Shown here piece after piece: positions 26,704-35,028 of a stretch of DNA of 64,000 nt. The number at the start of each line of letters is the position of its first letter. Within the stretch, counting starts at the first letter, position 1. Source of the DNA: Eubacterium oxidoreducens (GTDB lineage Bacteria; Bacillota; Clostridia; Lachnospirales; Lachnospiraceae). A program made the translations under genes and the position numbers. The notes under the pieces were generated by a model, which was given only the letters and a program-made list of their open reading frames with translations, was not told the DNA's origin and ran no database searches. The DNA is taken from assembly GCF_900104415.1 (NCBI RefSeq), contig NZ_FMXR01000005.1, forward strand, positions 124,001 through 188,000, written 5' to 3'.

Positions 26704-27027
26704 ATGGCGTTTATGGGGGGGTGTACAAAGCGCACAATTTGAGCGTGAAAAAACTGTGAAAAGCATACAATATAAAAAGTGCGTGTGGTAAAAAAGAACT
26801 AGAAGATTTAAAAATCACAAAAAAACAAAGGGAAAAAACAAAAAAATTCAATATTTTTTCCATATTCCGAAAAAATCTTAATAAAATCGAAATTTTACCA
26901 CATAGTATTTTGGTTTTTATTTTTTTAAAATAAATGCAACAGATGAGCAAAGCGCTCTAATGGAGATGGGATCAACAATATTATTTTTAATGACGGAATC
27001 AAAAAGTGATTTCGAGAAGGAGAAGGT
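26704..27027. other. AT-rich intergenic region before the MFS gene
   Basis: About 320 bases with no supported gene. It is rich in A- and T-runs. TGTGGTAAAA (26784-26793) is repeated inverted as TTTTACCACA (26893-26902), ten of ten bases. A weak TACAAT lies near 26767. No promoter with two good boxes could be fixed. A well-placed GAAGGAGAAGG precedes the downstream ATG. Confidence 0.45.
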
Positions 27028-28374
27028 ATGAGTTTATTCAAAAAGAAAAATGCAGTTGATGACGGAAACAAAAGTTCAATTGTAAATTTTGGAGCTGGAT
27101 GGTTCCCTATTATTTACTGTCTGATGATGTTCTGGTTTTATGTAGGTATGTGTAATGACGGATCGAATGTGTCAGTACCTGCAATCGCAGCGAATCTTCG
27201 TGTAGAAAACAGTACATTATTGTCTATGAATTCGATTGCCGGACTTGTTGGCGTACTGTTCTTTATCTTAATGGGACAGTTAAACAGAAAGATTGGTGCA
27301 AGATTCTTATCGGGAGTTTTGTGTATCGCAGCAGGTCTTAGTTATTATGGTGTCTGTAATGCAACAAGCGTAGGCATGTATCTGTTCTTTATGTGTCTTG
27401 TAACCGGAACAATTATGTCAGCAGGATATATCTGCGGTGGCGCACTTGTTGCACAGTGGTTCCCGAAGAAGAAAGGTGTTGTAATGGGTTATACAACAAT
27501 GGGTCATAACCTTGGATCTGCTTTCTTCTGTCCGATTTTTTCATTCTTAATCGCAAGATTTTATATCGGTCACGGTGTAATCGTATTAACAGTTGGAATT
27601 ATGATTCTTGGTGTAGTAGGTATGATCTTTATCAGAAACACACCACAGGAAAGACATCTTAATCCGGATAATGTATCAGATGAAGTATTTAAAAATGAAT
27701 ATAACATGGACGAAGATGATGATGGCGGCTGGACAGTTAAGAAACTGTTAAAGACAAAAGAAGTTTGGACAGTAGCAATTACAACAGGTCTTTTCCAGAT
27801 TTGCTCTGTAGGAGTAATGAGTCAGCTTGTTCTTAGAAATGAGGAACTTGGATTTTCAGCAAATCAGGCTATGAGCATCATGACAGTACTTGCCTTAATC
27901 GGTGTAGTTGGATCTTGGATTATCGGAGTATTTGATGACAAGCTTGGAACTAAGAAGACAATGATTGGATTTGGTGCATGGTATGCAGCAGCACTGGTAT
28001 TAAACTTTACAAACAATATGCCATGTGTCATCGTGTCACTGTTCATGATCGCAATTGGAATCGGCGGATCAGCAAACTTTACAACATCACTTCCTACATC
28101 TGTATTCGGACGTCAGGGATTCAATAAAGTAAACAGTGTTATCTTCCCGATTCAGGGTGCTGTAACAGCAATGCAGTTTATGATTAATGCAGTAGTACAA
28201 AAAGCTACTGGCGGACAGATCCGCTACGCTTACCTTGTATTCGTGGCCGTAGCTGTTGTAAATATCTTAATCATCATGAAAGTAGATGAGCATAGATACA
28301 ACCGTGACTACAAGGATGCGAAAGAAAAACAAGAACAAGAAGCAGAAACTCCTTTGGTTACAGTTCATAACTAA
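27028..28374 (+). CDS. MFS transporter, oxalate/formate antiporter-like
   Basis: 448 residues with twelve predicted membrane helices and the MFS loop GQLNRKIGARFLSG between helices 2 and 3. The wording YICGGALVAQWFPKKKGVVMG in the fourth and fifth helix region is typical of the OFA (oxalate/formate antiporter) group, whose members carry small carboxylates. The acidic loop NMDEDDDGG lies in the middle. Codon choice is more biased than in neighbours (many AAC, ATC, TTC, GGT), suggesting high expression. It is flanked by terminators. The substrate cannot be told. Confidence 0.85.
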   Translation: MSLFKKKNAVDDGNKSSIVNFGAGWFPIIYCLMMFWFYVGMCNDGSNVSVPAIAANLRVENSTLLSMNSIAGLVGVLFFILMGQLNRKIGARFLSGVLCIAAGLSYYGVCNATSVGMYLFFMCLVTGTIMSAGYICGGALVAQWFPKKKGVVMGYTTMGHNLGSAFFCPIFSFLIARFYIGHGVIVLTVGIMILGVVGMIFIRNTPQERHLNPDNVSDEVFKNEYNMDEDDDGGWTVKKLLKTKEVWTVAITTGLFQICSVGVMSQLVLRNEELGFSANQAMSIMTVLALIGVVGSWIIGVFDDKLGTKKTMIGFGAWYAAALVLNFTNNMPCVIVSLFMIAIGIGGSANFTTSLPTSVFGRQGFNKVNSVIFPIQGAVTAMQFMINAVVQKATGGQIRYAYLVFVAVAVVNILIIMKVDEHRYNRDYKDAKEKQEQEAETPLVTVHN

Positions 28375-28414
28375 TCTTTCTGTAATCAAGATAGTTTTTA
28401 TAGGTAGTCCTCTT

Positions 28415-28453
28415 AAAGCGCCATCCTTCGGTTTTGACGAAGGGTGGCGCTTT
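28415..28453 (+). terminator. Terminator after the MFS gene
   Basis: A 16-bp stem with one G-T pair (AAAGCGCCATCCTTCG with CGAAGGGTGGCGCTTT) and a 7-base loop. Only three T's follow, so termination may be incomplete. Confidence 0.7.
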
Positions 28454-28489
28454 GATATATGATGAGATAAAAGAGTTGGAGAAGATAAA

Positions 28490-29764
28490 ATGAAAAGAAA
28501 GTACAAACAAGTATTGGCGCTTTGTGCAGCAACTGTTTTACTGGGGAGTATGGCAGGTTGTACACAGCCGGCATCGCCTGTCAGCACGGAGGAAACAACT
28601 TCCGGTGCGCAGGTTGTTCGCGTAGGATTTGTATATCCAAAGAGTGGAGTATATAGTTCCTATGGGGAATATACAGAAGAAATAACGCAGTATGCGATTA
28701 ATCAGGTTAATGAAAAAGGGTTTCAAATAGACGGAAAAGATGCGGAAATAGTTCTTGTTACGGCAGATTCTGCATCGGATCCAAAGCAGGCTAAGAAAGC
28801 TGCCACAAAGCTGATTCAGGAAAAAGGCGTTGATATCATGATTACGTCTAAGACTGCCGACACGACAGTTCCGGTGTCAAAAGTATGTGAGAAAAATCAT
28901 GTTGTATGTTTGTCGGTGGATACACCGGATGAGGCATGGGCGGTAGATTCGCATCAATATTCTTTTCACGCAGGATTTGATACGCAGACCGAACTTATGA
29001 CTTTTTTAAGTGCCTGGGAGCAGACAGATAATACCAATATGCGAGTTGGGATTATGCATCAAAATGATTCCGAAGGAGCTGCAATAGATACGGCGCTTCC
29101 GGATTTCGCCGAGGAGTATGGGTATGTGGCATATGATCCGGGAAGTTATCAGGCAGGACAGCAGGATTTTTCCAATATTATCGAAAATCTAAAGAATCAG
29201 CAGGTTACGATTCTTGCCGGGGTTATGTCTAACAGTGATTTTCAGACTTTTTATCAGCAGCTTGAGAACAATGGTTATATTGGTGCAATTAAGGTGATTA
29301 CGATTGGTAAGGCGGCACTGTTTAAGAAGGATATTGAAGATTTGAATCTAAATGGAATCTGTACAGAGATTTGGTGGAATGGAGATTTTCCGACCGAATC
29401 TTCGATCAATGGGATGAAAAGTAGTGCGCTTGCAGAAGAATTCACAAGGCTGACCGGAGAAGAAGAAGTTCCTTCTACAGCCGGATATGATTATGCCAAT
29501 ATTGAAATCCTTTACAATGTATTAAAGGAGGCGCAATCATTAAATACAGATAAATTGATTGCGGCGGCAAGTGAGCTGAATGTTGAGACGGTAATCGGGA
29601 CGGTGGACTATAATGAGCAGCATTATTCCGTACAAGGCCTGGCTTATGGACAATGGGTTTATGATACGATTAACAAGGATTGGAATTTAAATGTGATTTC
29701 TGCCGATTTTGTGGAAGGACTAGAGGCAGATGCCGGATTGGACGTGCTAGAGAGTTTTGACTAA
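28490..29764 (+). CDS. ABC-type solute-binding lipoprotein, LivK-like (type I fold)
   Basis: 424 residues. A lipoprotein signal with lipobox SMAG-C24 is followed by a Ser/Thr linker and a two-lobed periplasmic-binding fold: VRVGFVYPKSGVYSSYGE, KKAATKLIQEKGVDIMIT, GIMHQNDSEGAAI and SYQAGQQDFSNIIENLK are typical of branched-chain amino-acid and amide binding proteins. It would be tethered to the outer face of the membrane. No permease or ATPase gene is adjacent, so it either serves a transporter encoded elsewhere or acts as a receptor. GGAGAAG precedes the ATG. Confidence 0.88.
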   Translation: MKRKYKQVLALCAATVLLGSMAGCTQPASPVSTEETTSGAQVVRVGFVYPKSGVYSSYGEYTEEITQYAINQVNEKGFQIDGKDAEIVLVTADSASDPKQAKKAATKLIQEKGVDIMITSKTADTTVPVSKVCEKNHVVCLSVDTPDEAWAVDSHQYSFHAGFDTQTELMTFLSAWEQTDNTNMRVGIMHQNDSEGAAIDTALPDFAEEYGYVAYDPGSYQAGQQDFSNIIENLKNQQVTILAGVMSNSDFQTFYQQLENNGYIGAIKVITIGKAALFKKDIEDLNLNGICTEIWWNGDFPTESSINGMKSSALAEEFTRLTGEEEVPSTAGYDYANIEILYNVLKEAQSLNTDKLIAAASELNVETVIGTVDYNEQHYSVQGLAYGQWVYDTINKDWNLNVISADFVEGLEADAGLDVLESFD

Positions 29765-29788
29765 GTTCATCACAGGTGAGAACGATTG

Positions 29789-29836
29789 AACTCAGTCGGG
29801 AAAATCTCCCACCTCTAAGCGTTAGCGTAGGTGAGG
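29789..29836. repeat. Palindromic repeat fragment sharing a word with the cbiM block
   Basis: Begins with AACTCAGTCGG, as in the block at 22219, then GGGA/TCCC and CCC-ACCT/AGGT-GAGGG arms around TAAGCGTTAGCG. It lies in the gap between the LivK-like gene and the shared terminator. Confidence 0.4.
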
Positions 29837-29855
29837 GTTATGACAAAATATAGGA

Positions 29856-29883
29856 AAAGGCCGGGACAAGCGTTCCGGCCTTT
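29856..29883. terminator. Bidirectional terminator between converging binding-protein genes
   Basis: A 12-bp stem (AAAGGCCGGGAC with GTTCCGGCCTTT) and a 4-base loop between the two converging genes. Confidence 0.8.
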
Positions 29884-29896
29884 ATCGATGATTCGA

Positions 29897-31204
29897 TTAT
29901 TCAAGGAAGGCAGAAGCCTTTTGCAAGAAGGTATTTGTGTCATAAGAGCCGGCATACAGATTTCGCGTTAGAGAACGAAGCGAATTAGCATTATCAGAAG
30001 GAAGAATCGCATACAAATAAGCGGAAATCTGATCGGCACCATATACTAGTTCGCGCATAGAAGCAACAGGCTCCGGCAGTGCGTCAGGAAGCTGATAATC
30101 TTCGGAAGTCATATTAAAATAGCCATACTGTGTGACATTGGATTCATTTACCTGCAGTGCAAAATCAAGGCATAAGGACGCCGCAAGATCGGCATCGTCA
30201 CAAGTAGAACTGATGCAAAGACCGGGGCGCAATGTATGGTTGATATCAAGAATATGACCGGTAGCATCGCTAGAGCAGGCGGGAAAAGACGAAACGCTAA
30301 GGTTATCCTCGCCCATATTACTCATTAAATAATAGACGATGGTAGATTGGTGAGGAAAGAGAAGAGCATTGCCTTCAATAAAATCGGCAACCGCTTCCGT
30401 CTCTCCGATTTCCATAAAATCATCGCCAAATGCACCGGCCTTTTCAAGCTCCTTTATATAGGAAGCAGCTTTGGAAAAGGTCTCGTCCGTAATGGAGGCA
30501 TTACCTTGCAGTAGGTCGGTATAGTCCTGGGGATTTAGGCTGTTAGCAATTGTGTAATAGAGAAGTTCCCCAAGCCAGGCATCTTTATTTCCCAGTTCAA
30601 TGGCTGCATAGTCTGTTCCATGTTGCTGGTTGTAGGTGTTGACATCGTCGACAAATTTAAGTAGTTCCTCCCAGGTTGTGGGCATACTAAGACCTAATTT
30701 GTCCAGCAATGCCGTATTGGCATAAGTAACACCATAAGCTTCAGGAAGACAAGGGATGATATAGTTGTTGCCATCCGTATAAGGTTTGGTGTACGAATCC
30801 AGAAAATGCACATCGCAATCGGACAGATATCCCTGAATCGGAGTAGCCAGGGAGGCATCGAATAGATAGTCGGGATAAGTACCGCCCCAGACAAGATAGA
30901 TGTCCGGAAGCTGACGACCGGCAGCTGCAATCTTAAGTTTATCTTTAATCTGTTGAGTCGAATACGTCTTGACGTTAATGTTGATATTATATTTTTGAGC
31001 AAGTTCCTGCCAATAATCAACATAATAATCATCCGGAGTATTCATATCAAAGAATGTCCAGATTTCTATGGTTTTTTGTTCCGTATCTTGCTTACTTGAT
31101 ATAGAATCGTCATTGTAAGGCATTAGATAGGCAAAGATTGCAAGGGCAATGGCAATGATTGCAATAATGACAGCGGAGACGATTCGTTTCTTTGGATTAA
31201 TCAT
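29897..31204 (-). CDS. Membrane-tethered extracellular solute-binding protein, family 1 (sugar type)
   Basis: 435 residues. The N-terminus has a basic start and one membrane segment (about 9-29) but no lipobox cysteine, so it is probably anchored by an uncleaved helix. The rest follows family 1 binding proteins: EIWTFFDM, KLKIAAAGRQLPDIYLVWGG, YIIPCLPEAYGVTYANTALLDKLGL and PTTWEELLKFVDDV. No sugar permease genes are near. Instead the gene is divergent from a YesM kinase gene whose partner YesN lies beyond, which suggests a sensing role, as in the xylose-binding XylFII-LytS-YesN system of clostridia. The ligand is unknown. Confidence 0.85.
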   Translation of the reverse strand: MINPKKRIVSAVIIAIIAIALAIFAYLMPYNDDSISSKQDTEQKTIEIWTFFDMNTPDDYYVDYWQELAQKYNININVKTYSTQQIKDKLKIAAAGRQLPDIYLVWGGTYPDYLFDASLATPIQGYLSDCDVHFLDSYTKPYTDGNNYIIPCLPEAYGVTYANTALLDKLGLSMPTTWEELLKFVDDVNTYNQQHGTDYAAIELGNKDAWLGELLYYTIANSLNPQDYTDLLQGNASITDETFSKAASYIKELEKAGAFGDDFMEIGETEAVADFIEGNALLFPHQSTIVYYLMSNMGEDNLSVSSFPACSSDATGHILDINHTLRPGLCISSTCDDADLAASLCLDFALQVNESNVTQYGYFNMTSEDYQLPDALPEPVASMRELVYGADQISAYLYAILPSDNANSLRSLTRNLYAGSYDTNTFLQKASAFLE

Positions 31205-31221
31205 AATTCACCTCTTAGAAC

Positions 31222-31262
31222 ATTATACAATAATTTACAAAAAAACATAGTTGCTGTAAGAT
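31222..31262. promoter_or_regulatory. Divergent promoter region of the binding-protein and kinase genes
   Basis: Plus strand: TTTACA (31234-31239), 17 bases, TAAGAT (31257-31262) for the kinase. Minus strand: a perfect TATAAT at 31222-31227 for the binding protein, with no good -35, so that side may need an activator such as YesN. Confidence 0.6.
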
Positions 31263-31289
31263 AAAATAAAAGAAATTAAAGGGGCAATT

Positions 31290-33176
31290 ATGAGAATCAG
31301 ACGAGGACCGTTTTACAAAATAAAGAAATTTTTAAATGACAGAAGTAATTACCAGACGGGATTATTTTTGCTGACGATTTTGTTTACGGTTCCATTATGT
31401 GCAGTTATTCTTGTGTTGTCTTTTTTCTTTATTCAAAGAGGAACATTTGCAACTGTACAGGAGAGTCAATACGCACAGCTTCAAGAGATTAATGAGAAGA
31501 TTGCTTATGTTTTGACAGATACGCAGAATATGTCGCAGGAAATCTATTATAATGATGCAGTACAGGAAATCTTAAAGGCCGTTCGGGATGGGGAAGAGTA
31601 TCCTTCCGATACAGAGACAGCGTATTTTGTTAATAATTTTGTGGCGGATAGAGATTTTGTAGATAGCGTGGTGCTGACCGGAATGAATAGTACAGTGTTT
31701 TCAACGGAGAGGGCATTTAGCAATTATTCTTCCTTTTCCTCCATTACGCATAAATGGTGGTATGAGGAGCTAACTGGGGCGGATGCTTCCTATTATTGGT
31801 TTCCTATGGCACTTGAGGATAACACGCAGCAAGGTGTCTATACGACGGATGTTGCACAACAAGACAATGAGATCGTTTTTGCCAGACCGATCTATAATAT
31901 GGATGATTTAAGTGAACAACTTGGCTATATGTTTATTTATATCAGTCCTGATTATTTAGAGGAAATCTGGAGCGAAATCGAATGGGGCAAGAGCGGGAAT
32001 GTACTCATTTACGATGAAAACAACAATCTGATTACTTCGAATGATGAAACAGCGGATTACTCACAGGCATTAGGGAAAGTAAATCTTGATAACGAAAGCA
32101 GCATTGTGCATTTGGGAAGTCAACGATATGTGGTCAGTTCACAGACTTTAGGAAATGATGATTGGACCATATGTATGATCACACCGCTTCGTGAAGTAAG
32201 CCGTAATATGGGCACCTTGGCGATGGAGGTGCTGGTTATGGCAGCAGTTGCAATCGTAATGCTTCTTTTGATTTCCAGATTTCATGCTAAGAATATGGCA
32301 AGGCCGATTCATGATTTATCTTCCTTGATGGATGCTTATCAGGAGACAGAAGTTAAGGATAAGGGAGCAAGAAAGACGGCGCTCGTATTGCCCAATGATT
32401 TATCCAGAGAAAAACTGGAAAATTATCAGGCGCGTGCAGATGAGGTAGGAAGTATCTATCGTTCGTATGAGCAACTGTTAGAAAGAATGCATACGCTTAT
32501 TCAGGATAATTATATCAAAGACCTTGAAAAAAAGGACGCAGAGCTGGCTTTGCTACAAAGTCAGATCAATCCGCATTTTTTGTATAATACGCTGGATATG
32601 GTCAATTGGATGGCACTGGCAAATGATCAGACGGAGATCAGTGAGATGATTACCGCATTATCCGATACGTTTCGCTTAAGTCTGATTCGAAATAATAGTC
32701 AGTTTTGCGCAGTGGAGCAAGAACTGCAATATATTAAGAGCTATCTGGTATTGCAACAGTTTCGTTATGGTAAGCGTTTGGTTTATGAGATTGAGGCACC
32801 ACAGCCTTTGCCCAAGTTGTATATTCCACGATTTATTTTGCAGCCGGTTGTGGAAAATGCGTTAAAGCACGGGATTGATTTGCTAGAGGAAGGTGGACGG
32901 CTGAAAATTGCATTAATTGTGGATGAGAAGGTTACCTTTGTAGTGGAAAATGACGGAAATGAGATTGATTTAAATAAAATGAATCGCATACTAGACTTTC
33001 ATCCGGATAAGACGGAATTATTATCCTTTAAGCCGGAAGGATATGGCGTACAAAATATTAATCGGCGTATCAAAATCTTGTGCGGGTTGCAATATGGTCT
33101 GACCTATGAAAAAACACAGGAAAAAACAATCTGTAAAATCATTCTTCCAAAACGGGAAAATGATGATACAAATTAG
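31290..33176 (+). CDS. YesM-type sensor histidine kinase
   Basis: 628 residues: membrane helix 1 at about 22-46, an outside domain of about 250 residues of Cache type, helix 2 near 310-330, a HAMP-like linker, then the His_kinase domain with H429 in LLQSQINPHFLYNTLDMVNW, and a HATPase with VVENALKHGID and GYGVQNINRRIKILCG. This is the LytS/YesM class that usually phosphorylates an AraC-type YesN regulator. The yesN-like gene faces it tail to tail, their stop codons overlapping by four bases, so no terminator separates them. An AAAGGGG site precedes the ATG. Confidence 0.93.
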   Translation: MRIRRGPFYKIKKFLNDRSNYQTGLFLLTILFTVPLCAVILVLSFFFIQRGTFATVQESQYAQLQEINEKIAYVLTDTQNMSQEIYYNDAVQEILKAVRDGEEYPSDTETAYFVNNFVADRDFVDSVVLTGMNSTVFSTERAFSNYSSFSSITHKWWYEELTGADASYYWFPMALEDNTQQGVYTTDVAQQDNEIVFARPIYNMDDLSEQLGYMFIYISPDYLEEIWSEIEWGKSGNVLIYDENNNLITSNDETADYSQALGKVNLDNESSIVHLGSQRYVVSSQTLGNDDWTICMITPLREVSRNMGTLAMEVLVMAAVAIVMLLLISRFHAKNMARPIHDLSSLMDAYQETEVKDKGARKTALVLPNDLSREKLENYQARADEVGSIYRSYEQLLERMHTLIQDNYIKDLEKKDAELALLQSQINPHFLYNTLDMVNWMALANDQTEISEMITALSDTFRLSLIRNNSQFCAVEQELQYIKSYLVLQQFRYGKRLVYEIEAPQPLPKLYIPRFILQPVVENALKHGIDLLEEGGRLKIALIVDEKVTFVVENDGNEIDLNKMNRILDFHPDKTELLSFKPEGYGVQNINRRIKILCGLQYGLTYEKTQEKTICKIILPKRENDDTN

Positions 33177-34765
33177 TGACGATTACGATATTCAGACAGC
33201 GTCATACCGGTTTTTTTCTTGAAGATTTGAGAAAAATAAGTATAATCTTGAAAGCCTACGGCATCTGATATTTCATACATTTTCATAGTGGAATCCAAAA
33301 GCAGTTCTTTTGCTTTTTCAATACGGAGATTGGTCACATAATTTAAAAATGTGATACCAATCTCTTTTTTAAATATGTCACTTAAATAAGACTTGCTAAG
33401 AGCAACGGCCTGTGCTGTTTTCGCAAGAGAAATATTTTCCTTATAATGTTCGCTGACATAATCAAGCACACGTGCAACATTCTTAGAAGGTGCAGAGGAA
33501 TGTTCCGAAGTCTGATTGCTTAAATGGTCAATAATAGATAAAGATAATTGTTTGGTCAGCTGGTTTTGATCATCAATGGTCGGATAGAGCGAACGAAGAT
33601 TCTTAATCTGTTGCAGTTCGATCGGGATGAACATCGTGTCATTGGTAAAGGTTGTCTGCACCTGATACATACGAAGTAAAATCAGATAGGTCAGTGTATA
33701 ACTATAGTTTTCTGCAAGAGGTGACTGTAGCTTACGAGGAATCGCATAGATATTGCGCAGTGTGGAATCGATGGCCTGTTTGTCACCGGCAGCAATTGAG
33801 CGGAATAATTCTTCTAGGTCACCATATGGAATGTTAAGATGATTTTTTCGAAGATCCAAAAAAGCATCCTGGGAATCGTCTAGATGGATATGATTCGCCC
33901 AAATCTGACGGTTGCATTCCGCATTTGCAGCAAATAATTCTTCGAGCCCTGTGTGTATGTCGCTGATGCCGGCATAGAGATTAAGACCATGTGTGCGATG
34001 ACGCTCGGCATAGTCAAGAACGGTTTCTCGTATGGCATCGGATAATGCTTCCTCAACATGATACAAAAAGAAGAACAGGTACTCATCGGAAGAAAAATCC
34101 TCCACATTTCCAAAGGATTCTAATTCGGTATAGACTTCATCCGTGATGCGTCCCAAAGTAGACATAGGATCGTCGACAAATGACGCATTGGAATAGTCAA
34201 ATTTAATCAAGACAAAGGGAGCATCCTTAAAGTCGAATGCCAGGTTGTCGTAAATCTTTTGTATACGTGCACTTCCGGTATAGATATCATCAACCAGATC
34301 CAAAAAGAAATAATTCTTGATCTCGTTTTGGCTGTCCTGTACGGCTTTTCGCAAATCATGAAAATCTTCTTTTTGCGTCTTTTTCTCTTCGATACGATCA
34401 TGTACGCGGCGAAGCATAGAAGAATATTCATCTTTTTTGACCGGTTTTAACAGGTAGTCTTGTACGCCGATTTTAACGGCGGCCTGTGCATAAGAAAAAT
34501 CATCATAGCCGGACATGATGACAATCTCAACATCCGGGAGTAGTTCCTTCGCTTTCTTGGCAAATTCGAGTCCTGTCATACGAGGCATGCGAATGTCCGT
34601 AATAATGAGGTCAGGACGAATCTGAACGATTTCTTCTAACGCTTTTGTAGGAGAGGAAAAACACTTTTCAAGAGTGAATCCAAAATCCTCCATATTGTAT
34701 GTTTTTGTGATACCCATCAATACGATTTCCTCGTCATCTACGAGAACCAGTTTGAAATTAGACAT
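33173..34765 (-). CDS. YesN-type response regulator with AraC DNA-binding domain
   Basis: 530 residues. Receiver domain at 1-125 with the acidic pair D10-D11, phospho-acceptor D57 in LIITDIRMP and K107 in YLLKPVKK. A middle region of about 270 residues is unassigned, as in most YesN proteins. The C-terminal 100 residues hold two helix-turn-helix units of AraC type (SLAKTAQAVALSKSYLSDIF and YEISDAVGFQDYTYFSQIF). It is expected to be phosphorylated by the facing kinase and to act on the binding-protein or sugar-use genes. The ribosome site is poor. Confidence 0.93.
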   Translation of the reverse strand: MSNFKLVLVDDEEIVLMGITKTYNMEDFGFTLEKCFSSPTKALEEIVQIRPDLIITDIRMPRMTGLEFAKKAKELLPDVEIVIMSGYDDFSYAQAAVKIGVQDYLLKPVKKDEYSSMLRRVHDRIEEKKTQKEDFHDLRKAVQDSQNEIKNYFFLDLVDDIYTGSARIQKIYDNLAFDFKDAPFVLIKFDYSNASFVDDPMSTLGRITDEVYTELESFGNVEDFSSDEYLFFFLYHVEEALSDAIRETVLDYAERHRTHGLNLYAGISDIHTGLEELFAANAECNRQIWANHIHLDDSQDAFLDLRKNHLNIPYGDLEELFRSIAAGDKQAIDSTLRNIYAIPRKLQSPLAENYSYTLTYLILLRMYQVQTTFTNDTMFIPIELQQIKNLRSLYPTIDDQNQLTKQLSLSIIDHLSNQTSEHSSAPSKNVARVLDYVSEHYKENISLAKTAQAVALSKSYLSDIFKKEIGITFLNYVTNLRIEKAKELLLDSTMKMYEISDAVGFQDYTYFSQIFKKKTGMTLSEYRNRH

Positions 34766-34801
34766 ATCTGATACCTAGCCTACCTTCCGTGATTCAAATC
34801 T

Positions 34802-34817
34802 CGCTTCGCACGAAGCG
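34802..34817. repeat. Short perfect palindrome CGCTTCG-ca-CGAAGCG
   Basis: A 7-bp stem with a 2-base loop in the leader of the minus-strand response-regulator gene. The remaining gap up to 35028 is AT-rich; no clear promoter was found in it. Confidence 0.4.
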
Positions 34818-35028
34818 TTTATCCAGGTCCAAAATTGTAATCAGGAACTAGATAAATTCTTTTGCTATTGTAGCAGATTCAAAGGAAAATGACTAGTTTA
34901 TAAAGCTGAGAAACCAGCTTAAATATGTGGAAAAGGAACCGCTAAGTTATGGACAGATACTTGTATTATAAAGGGAAATATGGTATTAATGTACTAGATA
35001 TATAGAGCGTGAGATGGGGGAGAGCGCA

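Noticed and set aside
34979-35028. Promoter before the SBP-GGDEF gene
   Set aside because: TATTATAAA-like sequence occurs near 34964-34972 but no -35 box at a proper distance was found.
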